This document shows positions 55,368-64,000 of a stretch of DNA of 64,000 nt, piece after piece. The number at the start of each line of letters is the position of its first letter. Position 1 is the first letter of the stretch. Under the pieces are notes generated by a model that made no database searches, was not told the origin of the DNA, and saw only the letters and a list, made by a program, of their open reading frames with translations. Origin of the DNA: Spinacia oleracea (taxonomy: Eukaryota > Streptophyta > Magnoliopsida > Caryophyllales > Amaranthaceae); the NCBI RefSeq assembly GCF_020520425.1, contig NC_079491.1, positions 37,665,027 to 37,729,026 of the forward strand, given 5' to 3'. The position numbers were made by a program, and so were the translations under genes.

Positions 55368-58300
55368 ATGGAGCCGACGATCCATCCCGGCCCACGTGAT
55401 ACTTCGGTTTTGACGTTGCAGACGGAGCATAGGAGTGAGGATGTTTGGGGAGGGGGTATGGACAGGCTTTTGACGTGTCGGGAGCACGTGCTTGGTTTAG
55501 GAGAGTGGGTGATACATGATCGAGTCTTGGAGTTTGTTAGATTAGCAGGGTTCTATGGTGTACATAGATTGGTTGGTGGTGGATTAGCCTTAGATAGGTC
55601 TTTGATCACAGCATTGATTGAGAGATGGAGACAGGAGACGCACACTTTTCATTTGGCTGTTGGTGAGGCTACTATTACTCTGCAGGATGTCGCTGTTTTG
55701 TTGGGGCTCAGAGTTCATGGGGCTCCTGTCACAGGGGATGGTACTGGGGTGTGGTCAGCTTTAGTCGAGGAGTTGTTAGGGATACGACCAGAGCCTGGTG
55801 ATGATGGAAAACCTGTTCTCCAGGGTTCATCATTGAGGATGACTTGGTTGAGGCGACACTTCAGTCAGGGCCCCCCTGATGACGCTGCTGATATTGTTTA
55901 TGAGAGGTTTAGCCGAGCATATATTCTTGCACTTATGGGGTCCATTTTGTTTGCTGATAAGAGCGGTGATGCCGTGCAGCTCGTCTACTTGCCATTGATT
56001 CGCGACTTGCGTAGAGCTGGGACATACAGCTGGGGGAGTGCGACCCTTGCTTATTTGTATCGACAGATGTGTCGAGCCGCTCGTAGACGATCCCGTGACA
56101 TTGGTGGTCCACTTATACTTCTGCAGTTATGGTCATGGGAGCATATTCACATTGGTCGTCCGAGGATTTCGAGAGTTCGCGATGCTCCACCTCCTGACCC
56201 AGAGCATCCTATTGAGGTCGACGATCCATCTATTCTTGGTACTCAGCATCAGCGTGGAGTGGACCCCTTAGCATGCAGGTAACTTATTTGTTTAACTACT
56301 CATTACTACTTCGATAAATCAAGTAATTTGTTAACACTTTACTTTACTAACACTTTACTTTACTTGTTTTGTTAGTTGGCTTAGGGTTCACTTTTCATGT
56401 GGCCATACAGCTAGTGGACTCTCTTTCTTTAGGGATGCACTTGACCATCAAAAGGAGACACAGGTATTTAATATCTCACCTTACTAATTACTCAAATGCT
56501 TCTTTTGTTTCAAGTTAGGTCAACTTTGGTCAATTTTTGTCAATGTAGGTGCATTAAAGTCAACTAGTTCAACTTTGGTCTAAATTGTCAATTTAAGTCA
56601 ACTTTGGTCTAAATTGTCAATTTAAGTCAACTTTGGTCTAAATTGTGATTAATTCAAGTTAAAAGCATAAAATGACCTAAATTCAACTAAAATAGCATAA
56701 ATTGACCTAAATTCAACTAAAATAGCCTAAATTCAATTAGTTAGGTCAACTTTGGTCAATTTAAGTCAACTTTGGTAAACTTTGGTCTAAATTGTGATTA
56801 ATTCAACTAAAAAACCATAAAATGACCTAAATTCAACTAATATAGCATAAATTGACCTAAATTCAACTAAAATTGCCTAAATTCAACTAGTTAGGTCAAC
56901 TTCGGTCAATTTAAGTCAACATTGGTCAACTTTGGTCTAAATTGTGATTAATTCAACTAGTTAGGTCAACTTAGGTCAATTAAGTCAACGAACGTCAATT
57001 TGAGCTCCCTCGATTCTACTTAGATAAAGTTATGTTAATTTAGGTTAATTTAGGTAAATTTGTGCTATTTTTGTCTTAAATAGCCTACATTCACCAAAAA
57101 TTGTCTAAAAATTCCCTTAATTCACCAAAAATTGCCTAAAAAGGCTAAAATCGCATAAAATAGCTTCAATTCACCTTAATTAGCCTAAATCCACCAAACA
57201 TAGCATAAAAAGGCCTAAACTAGCTTAAATTCACCTAACATAGTCTAGAATAGCTTGGATTCACCTAAAATAGGCTAAAATAGCTTAAATTCACCTAAAA
57301 TGGCATATAATAGCTTAAATTCACCAAAGATTGCCTAAAAAGGCTTAAGTTCGCCTAAAATGGCCTAAAATCGCCTTAAATAGCTTCAATTCACCTTAAT
57401 TAGCCTAAATCCACCAAAAATAGCCTAAATACACCTAAACACGCTTAAGTTCACCTAACATAGTCTATAATAGCTTAAAATCACACCTAAAGGCTTAAAT
57501 TCACCTAGAATTGTCCAAAATAGCCTAAAATTGCTTAATTTCACCTAAAATTGCCTAAATACTCACTTTTTACTTATTGTAGATGACTTGGCAGCCATAT
57601 TCAGAGACGGTACTTGGTTTACTACCCGAGATTTGTAGATGTGATAGAGATATATGGCGCTCAGTTGTACCGTTGATTTGCTTTGACATTGTTGAGTACC
57701 ACTACCCAAATCGAGTGATGCGTCAGTTTGGATTGGAACAGTCAGTTCCCGTTGCGTGTGACACGAGTGTTGATCTTCATTATGTGGATCGACGGCATAA
57801 AAACAAGAAGTTTGAAGAGATGCATCGCAAATATGTGGAGGAGTAGCGTGATCGTGAGAGTCGGATTGTTCAAGGCACTCCTTTTGCCGGTCATCGTGAG
57901 AGGATGAAGGAGTATATGGATTGGTATTGTAGCATCACGAGACTCCTCATTACTCCTGTTACACGATCACCCCCCACCACTCATTATCAGCCGTCTTCCT
58001 CTGATATTATTTTGGTAAATTAATCCTTGTTCCATTTTCATGTATAATGTTTATATTCATAACTAATGTTGAATTCTAATTATTGTTTCACATTCTTTTT
58101 TGTAGTCACATGCATTGGCTGATCTTGCCTCAAGATGCACTCGAGCTGTGGATTCTGCGTTAGAGTTACCTCCCAGTTTGGCCCTTCCTCTCACTCTTGA
58201 TACGTTACGCAATTTGAGTTCTTCTTGCATTGAGACCTTATCAAGAGTGGGGCAAGAACATATCCTCCAACAATATGATTTAGCCTCGTCTCAGTGTACA

Positions 58301-58645
58301 CCCGACACCTCCACCTCACATGTTTCTCGAGGGCGTGGTTTTCGACCACCACGTGCACGCCCTCCACCACTTACTCCTCCTCTACGCCCTCTAGAACTTA
58401 CTTCTCCACACCCTCCACCACCACCTTCTCCACGCCCTCCACCACCACCTTCTCCACGCCCTCCACCTCTTACTCCTCCTGTATCTCCGCCAGCATCACA
58501 AGTTATTTCATCTCCTCCTTTGCAGCTTCTCACTTACCGGCGACAAAAGGGTTGCTCTCCTAGTCAACGTCCCGAGCCAATTGCCGAGGAGGATGAGTCC
58601 TCATTTTCATCGTCTGAGCATTCAAAGAAACAACGTAGAACTTAG
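55368..58645 (+). CDS. Plant mobile domain (PMD) protein carried by the MULE
   Basis: PMD is found in the host proteins MAIN and MAIL1-3 and in several plant transposons; its biochemical role is unclear. Exons with consistent phase are 55368-56278, 56376-56463, 57583-58014 and 58106-58645, 656 codons in all. The domain spans about residues 35-405: HVLGLGEWVIHDRVLEFVRL, LITALIERWRQETHTFHLAV, VAVLLGLRVHG, then SFFRDALDHQ, MTWQPY, DIWRSVVPLICFDIVEYHYP and RVMRQFGLEQ. A proline-rich tail follows. Codon 421 is TAG (57844-57846), where copy 1 has TGG, so this copy would end after the PMD core and lose the 236-residue tail. The 1.1-kb third intron is a degenerate repeat array. Exons were placed by eye. 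Confidence 0.85.
56464..57582 (+). repeat. Intron of the PMD gene filled with degenerate short repeats
   Basis: Almost the whole 1119-bp intron consists of short words repeated with variation. From 56520 to 57000 these are mainly AGGTCAACTTTGGTC and CTAAATTCAACTAAAATAGC; from 57060 to 57570 mainly TTCACCTAAAATAGCYTAAA. The CCTAAA core recurs dozens of times. It resembles an expanded minisatellite rather than unique intron sequence. Confidence 0.8.
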
Positions 58646-58983
58646 ATTTGAGCTACATTAGAAATTTTGTGTAATCTTTTGTTCTTTTTGCTAGTATTGG
58701 AACTTTTAGAAACTCATGTGTCATTATTGGACCGATTGAACTTTTGGAAATTTTTTGTTTGCACTCTTCTATTTTGTTGCATAAGTGTTATGGTTTGGTT
58801 GGTTGGTATGATTTGTGGAGGTTGTTGGAGTTGGATTACAGACGTTGGAGTTGGATTATAGACGTTGTTGGAGATCTTGGATTTGTTTACAGGTTGTTGG
58901 AGTTGGACTATTTGGCAGAAGATCTCAGCCCATTTTCTGGCTGAACACTGGAAACTGCAAGCTTGGATGCAGGGGGCATTATG

Positions 58984-59111
58984 AACCGCTATCTGAGATA
59001 GCGGTTTGGTTTTGAACTAAACCGCTATCTCAGAATGCGGTTAAGTAGTATAAACCGCATTCTGAGATAGCGGTTTAGTTCTAAATCAAACCGCTATCTC
59101 AGATAGCGGTT
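58984..59111. repeat. Right subterminal palindrome cluster of MULE copy 2
   Basis: There are four copies at 58984, 59019, 59053 and 59089. The two middle ones share an AATGCGG/CCGCATT variant and are inverse to each other, so the pair could itself fold into one long hairpin. Confidence 0.9.
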
Positions 59112-59254
59112 TAGTGTTGAACCGGAAAAAAAAAATTATTTTTCTCTCTCCCTTGCTGACGTGGACGGTATGGTGGGAATTAACAAAAAAAGTAACGTAT
59201 TTTGGGAATTAACTTATCTTTGTGCAATATTGACGGAAATCGCTCGAAACAAAC

Positions 59255-59434
59255 AAAGGAAAACCATTTTCCCTTTATGTTTTGCCTTGAAAATCATTTT
59301 CATTTGAATTTTTTTTTTCTTTAACACAAAAGGAGCCTTAAAGTTGTTGGTTTGTTGACTGGGTTGAACTAAAAGGGAATAAAAGGGAATAAAAGGGAAT
59401 AAAAGGGAACAAATTATTCTAATAATTAAAAAAG
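59255..59434. other. Short flank between MULE copy 2 and the copia LTR
   Basis: It contains four tandem copies of AAAAGGGAAT (about 59370-59410) and no gene. Its AAGGAAAACC words resemble those left of the MULE (about 51487-51520), so the MULE probably landed in a small repeat. Confidence 0.5.
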
Positions 59435-59698
59435 TGTTAAATATGGTATAGGACGGTGCATATAGTGAATGTCCTACAATCAATGGTAGCTCATCATATT
59501 TGACAAATCAATGACAATTCACATTGTTTTATTGTAGTAAAAGTCAAATGTGTCATACTTCAATAGTAACTAAGTTTCCCTATAAATACTTACATTCAAG
59601 TTGTAAATTTCACCGAGCAACTCAATACGAATATATATATATCTGAGTTTTGCTTTATCTGTTAGTAAAATCATTCGGTTTCTTTCTATTACCTCACA
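59435..59698 (+). repeat. 5' LTR of the right-hand copia element
   Basis: It starts TGTTAAATATGG and ends TTACCTCACA, with a TATA-like CCTATAAATACTT at about 59579. The ATACGTTATCAGCAC that follows is a leader start I recognise from many plant copia elements. Confidence 0.7.
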
Positions 59699-60493
59699 AT
59701 ACGTTATCAGCACCAATTTTCCTCAGGTATTTTTTTTACCTGTTACTCAAATTTTTAGAAAAATGGTTATATCCTTAACAAAATGTTTTTGAGGAGTATG
59801 CTCTATAGTTGCCCATATTCGGGATCCTCTATATCAGAAACTCTAAACACCCGTTTTAATCATCAAAGAGAGTTCACATTACTACCGGTCTTATGATCAA
59901 CTTGGTAAAAGAAGAAAATTCTTGTGTACTACATTTATGACACTTGGTTGTTTTTTTTTTTTCTCATTCATGTATAGTTGTATATATGCACTCTTACGTA
60001 CTACCTGCATGCATAGTAATATTAGCCATGCATTATCATTACACATATATACTATTCATTTGCATGCCTACATGCATATAGATAGACTAGACTTAAAATA
60101 AAATAATTTTTTTTTTGGTAAAAACGATGTAGCCTTTATTTTCAGCTACATCTTTATTTTTGTTTCTCGAACCCACGATCTCTTAAACAGACTAGGGTTC
60201 TCGGACCATTATGGCTTGCATCCCGGGGGATATCCTTTTACAACTTTAATTCTATATATCCATTATTTCTTTTCAAATCCACACTGCCATTTTTTTGGTA
60301 GTAAATACTAAAATTATCAACCTCTTTAGACTATAATATACCAGTTTACTGTAACAAATTGTATAATACAATCATGATTTATCCCCTATAAAAGGGGGAT
60401 TACCCGTCCCATTTTCACCACACAACATCTTATCTCCTTCTTACTTTTATCCAAAACCACACAAATTTTCCTCCTCCATTTTTCCGATCAAAC

Positions 60494-60637
60494 ATGTTTC
60501 CGGCCGGCAACCCCGACCCTCCACACGTCTTGACCTTCGAGGAAGATTTAAGAAAATTAAAACAATATTTTGTTTTAATGATGGCCTTAGTAGTCCTTCT
60601 TATGGCATTAATGATTTTCATAATTTTAAACAAATGA
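60494..60637 (+). CDS. Small membrane-type ORF (47 aa) in the copia leader
   Basis: The frame reads MFPAGNPDPPHVLTFEEDLR, then a basic stretch KLKQYF, then about 22 strongly hydrophobic residues (VLMMALVVLLMALMIFIIL) and a NK end. This predicts a tail-anchored single-pass peptide. A TATA-like CCTATAAAAGGGGG lies about 105 bp upstream at 60387 with a pyrimidine-rich leader. It sits between the LTR and gag of the copia element and is not a known copia part. It could be an element accessory ORF, a captured small gene or chance. Confidence 0.5.
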   Translation: MFPAGNPDPPHVLTFEEDLRKLKQYFVLMMALVVLLMALMIFIILNK

Positions 60638-60974
60638 AGATCTACATTTTTTATGTTTTTGTTTATTTCCGGCAAGTAAGAACAAAATGCATAATTCTTG
60701 TAGTACTTCATTTTCCATTTTGATGTATTGCATTTTGTTGCATTTTTAATTTTTTTTTAACCATAATGTAACATTATTATTGTCATTTTCATCTTAATTT
60801 TTTTGCTTAAATTAACGTTACTATCATGATTTATTTATGTGCGGTTCATATTAATTAACTAAGGGGGAGAAGAAAAGACAACATTTTAATTATAGTTAAT
60901 TATTATGATTATGATTAATCAATTAATTATAATGTTGATTACTAAGTTTAATGATTATTTGATTGTAGTTAAAA

Positions 60975-62029
60975 TGGGAGATTTGATGAAAAGACAATTC
61001 AATGTGCTAGACTTGTTTGGGCACAATTTTCTGGAATGGACTGTTGATGCACAAATGAATTTAAAGCCCAAGGACTGGACCATACCATAAAAGATATACT
61101 GGTTCCAGGCACTACAGAAATCAAAACTGCCACCGAGCAGAAAAGGCCAAAGCCAGAGTCCTTATAAGACATCATTTACATGACAGCCTGAAAACTGAAT
61201 ATCTGTTGGTGGAAAATCCCAAAGAGTTGTGGGATAGCCTTAAAGAAAGATATGGACACCATAAAAGGGTGCTCCTACAAAAGGCTCAATTTGACTGGAC
61301 CAATTTGAGGTTCCAGGATTTTAAATCTGTCAGTGAATATAACTCCACACTATTCAAAATTGTATCATTGCTGAAATACTGTGATCAAGCGGTCACAGAA
61401 GATCAAATGATAGAGAAAACCTCTCCACATTTCATGCGAACAATATTGTATTGCAACAACAATACCGAGAGAGGGGCTTTAAGAAATACTCTGAGCTGAT
61501 TTCTATACTATTAGTTGCCGAACAGAACAATGATCTTCTGTTGAAAAACCATAATCTTAGACCAACTGGGTCTATGGCATTCAATGAATCAAATGTTGTT
61601 GAAAGGTCAAACCCACCTGAGGCAAATGTTGCTCACAGAGGTGGACGTGGAGGATATAACCACCGCGGTAGAGGACGCGGAAACCACCGCGGGCGTGGCC
61701 GTGGTCATGGTCGTGGAAGGGGTTATCTCGCCCCTAGAAACAATAACCACAAAGGGCATCAACAAGGAAATCAAAAGCAGACCCCCTCAAAAGAAAAAGA
61801 CACATGCTTTAGATGTGGCATGATTGGCCATTGGGGGAAAACATGCCGTACTGCCAAACATTTGGTAGATTTATACCAAGCATCCATAAAAGGCAAAGGA
61901 AAAGTTGCAGAGGCAAACTATGTAAATGAGGAAAATAGCTCAGTGCCAAGCTTTGATGTGTCTGATTTCTTCGTGGATAACCCTGACAATGGCAATGATT
62001 TGATATTTGGGAATAATAGTAACATATAG
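60975..62029 (+). pseudogene. gag region of the right-hand copia element
   Basis: It begins MGDLMKRQFNVLDLFGHNFL, the usual start of copia gag. It continues with ENPKELWDSLKERYGHHKRV and a VSEYNSTLFKIVSLL block, then a Gly/Arg/His-rich stretch and a CCHC knuckle (CFRCGMIGHWGKTC, about 61806-61848). It is part of a broken retrotransposon. Confidence 0.8.
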
Positions 62030-62169
62030 ATACCCCCATATAATTATGTCATGTATTGTTCTATGTATTTCCTTATGTATGTTTCGAATACCTTGTTATA
62101 AGTTCTTAATCAATAAATCTTTTATTATCATCATTTCTCTAAACTAATTACATATTTATTTATGAAGAT

Positions 62170-63423
62170 ATGAATCTACCTGAAGTTGGTTCCCAATGTC
62201 AATGCCTTCTGGATAGTGCAAAAATGCATACTATCTTAAAAGATAGAAAGCATTTTTCAAATTTGACAAAGTTCCAAGCAAATGTCAATACCATTTCCGG
62301 GACAGCAAAGCTAATAGAAGGATCTGGAAGAGCTTGCATTGTGCTCACAAATGGAACAAAATTGATTATTAATGACGCTTTATATTCGAGTAAATCTCGA
62401 AGAAATCTCTTAAGTTTTAAAGATGTGCGTCAAAATGGTTATCATTTAGAAACAATGACAGTGGATCAAAAGGAATATTTATGCCTCACGCCAGAAAAAT
62501 GTGGCAAGAAACATATTTTTGAGAAATTTCCAGCATATTCTTCGGGGCTACATCGTATAGATATAAGGCCAATTGAAATAAATATGATATCTAACAAGAA
62601 GTTAGATGACAAGAATTTGCTTACATTATGGCATGACCGTTTGGGTCATCCTGGAACAGGAATGATGCACAAGATTATAGAAAATTCAATCGGGCATTCA
62701 ATAAGGAATGTTAAAATACCCCGATCAAATGAATTGACATGCTCTGCATGCTCGCTTGGAAAATTGATTATAAGGCCATCTAAAACCAAAATTGCCACTG
62801 AATCTCCATCATTCTTAGAAAGAATTCAGGGAGATATTTGCGGGCCAATTAATCCTGCAAGTGGACCATTTCGATATTTCATGGTATTAATCGATGCTTC
62901 AACACGATGGTCACATGTGAGTCTCTTGTCAAGCAGAAATGTTGCATTTGCAATTCTACTTGCTCAGATTATCAAATTAAGAACACAATTCCCAGGCCAT
63001 GCAATTAAGAAATTAAGGCTCGACAATGCTGGGGAATTTACATCCCAAACTTTTAATGATTATTGCATGTCAATTGGAATTGCTGTTGAACATCCAGTGG
63101 CTTATGTGCATACACAAAATGGTCTCGCTGAGTCACTTATCAAGAGACTACAATTGATTGCCAGGCCATTGTTAATGCTATCAAAATTACCCTCATCTAC
63201 TTGGGGCCATGCTATTTTACATGCGGCAGCGTTAATAAGATTGAGACCAACAACTTATCATGAGTTCTCACCTTTACAGTTGGTATATGGTCGAGAACCA
63301 AATGTCTCACATCTAAAAGTATTTGGTTGTGCCGTGTATGTTCCCATTGCTCCACCCAACGCACAAAAATGGGTCCACAAAGAAGGCTGGGAATTTATGT
63401 TGGGTATGATTCACCCTCTATAA
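62170..63423 (+). pseudogene. Protease-end, GAG-pre-integrase and integrase region of the copia element
   Basis: It contains a GAG-pre-integrase zinc domain (LWHDRLGHPGTGMMHKII ... CSACSLGK) and the integrase core (GDICGPINPASGPFRYFMVL, LRLDNAGEFTSQTFNDYC, HTQNGLAESLIKRLQ). Downstream (63424-64000) the linker before reverse transcriptase includes an AT-hook-like RRKRGRPFGSKD. It is part of a broken element. Confidence 0.8.
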
Positions 63424-64000
63424 TTAGATACCTTGAGCCAATGACTGGTGATTTGTTTAAAGCAAGGTTTGCTGACTGTCATTTTAATGAGTCAGTATTC
63501 CCAGCCTTAGGGGGAGAGAAAGTGGACCCGCGAAAAAAGGAGATTGAAATCATATGGAACGCAACACAACTATCAATATTTGATCCACGAACAAATTCAT
63601 GTGAACAAGAAGTCAAGAAAATTGTTCATTTACAAAGTGTTGCAAATCAATTGCCTGATGCATTCACGGATACAAAGAAGGTGACAAAGTCACATATACC
63701 AGCAGAGAATGCACCTGCATGCATTGAAATTCCAACTGATAATAAGGCCATTGAAAATGAGTCTATGGCACGACGAAAACGTGGAAGGCCATTTGGTTCA
63801 AAAGATTCTAAGCCAAGAAAAGTAAAGAAGCCTGATGGAGTAACAAATGAAATCAATATTGATCCTCTAAAAGAAGGTCATGAAAGACCAAATGAAGAGG
63901 AAAACATTGATAAAGATGATCCTCCTAAAGAGGAGGAAGAAAAACATAAAGAAATCGATAACGATGAAATTTCAATGAACTATGTTTCAACGAAGAAACA

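Larger units (their letters stand above)
51630..59245 (+). mobile_element. MULE copy 2: full-length element with transposase and PMD gene
   Basis: This 7616-bp Mutator-like element has 92-bp TIRs (51630-51721 and 59154-59245) that are nearly perfect inverses and begin GAGCGATTTCCGTCAATA. It has a perfect 9-bp duplication, four subterminal palindromes per end (51762-51885, 58984-59111), an intact transposase frame and a downstream spliced plant-mobile-domain gene on the same strand. About 20 substitutions separate it from copy 1 over the shared 2.9 kb. With an open transposase and clean ends it may have been active recently. Confidence 0.95.
59435..64000 (+). mobile_element. Ty1/copia retrotransposon, 5' part, running off the window
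   Basis: It comprises a 264-bp LTR (59435-59698), a leader beginning ATACGTTATCAGCACC, a small membrane-type reading frame (60494-60637), gag with a zinc knuckle (about 60975-62029), then protease, integrase and linker sequence to the window end. I cannot see its 3' LTR. It is broken at more than one place in the visible part. The lineage is uncertain. Confidence 0.85.

Noticed and set aside
55368-56282. Annotation of the PMD ORF as a phosphatase or aminotransferase
   Set aside because: Such names are attached to PMD proteins in databases, but no phosphatase or aminotransferase catalytic motif is visible.

Overview
The window looks like nuclear DNA of a flowering plant, most likely Amaranthaceae sensu lato (the spinach, quinoa and beet group). 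It is AT-rich, has intron-bearing genes with GT-AG borders, a plant UGT and a plant VPS37, plant mobile domain sequence, Stowaway/mariner ends of the type known from beet, and LTR families I associate with Chenopodioideae. The family and genus are inferred, not proven. There are only two convincing host genes: a VPS37-like ESCRT-I subunit gene on + (seven exons, 14702-30940) and a two-exon UDP-glycosyltransferase gene on - (34551-36112). Nearly everything else is mobile DNA, much of it nested.

Layout. 1-7408: three nested LTR-element remnants on -. 7490-11518: a 4.0-kb composite bounded by mariner/Stowaway-type inverted repeats with TA duplication; it holds an ARM-repeat gene fragment, a tRNA-like sequence and a dimeric array of about 197 bp. 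11550-14517: a Mutator-like element (MULE) that is an internal-deletion derivative of the full-length copy at 51630-59245. It stops 184 bp before the VPS37 start codon. 14702-30940: VPS37; its sixth intron holds a decayed chromovirus that itself contains a hAT-like element, a GC-rich repeat and a SINE. 30941-34550: intergenic DNA with MITEs. 34551-36112: UGT. 36239-36410: a SINE with an 11-bp target duplication. 37622-48729: an old Ty1/copia element on -, split by a 3.6-kb CACTA element carrying captured exons of a type-A cytokinin response regulator and by a 2.8-kb solo LTR. 48730-51620: AT-rich intergenic repeats. 51630-59245: the full-length MULE, with an 854-aa transposase and a second, spliced gene for a plant mobile domain (PMD) protein. 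59435-64000: the 5' part of a Ty1/copia element on +.

The most striking system is the MULE family. It has 92-94-bp TIRs, perfect 9-bp target duplications on both copies, four palindromic 23-bp repeats just inside each end, a transposase with all catalytic and zinc-binding residues, and a PMD gene downstream on the same strand. The short copy keeps both ends and lies in the VPS37 promoter region. The short copy also retains a TGG codon in the PMD gene where the long copy has TAG. The second notable theme is host-gene capture by DNA elements: response-regulator exons in the CACTA element and ARM-repeat sequence in the mariner-bounded unit.
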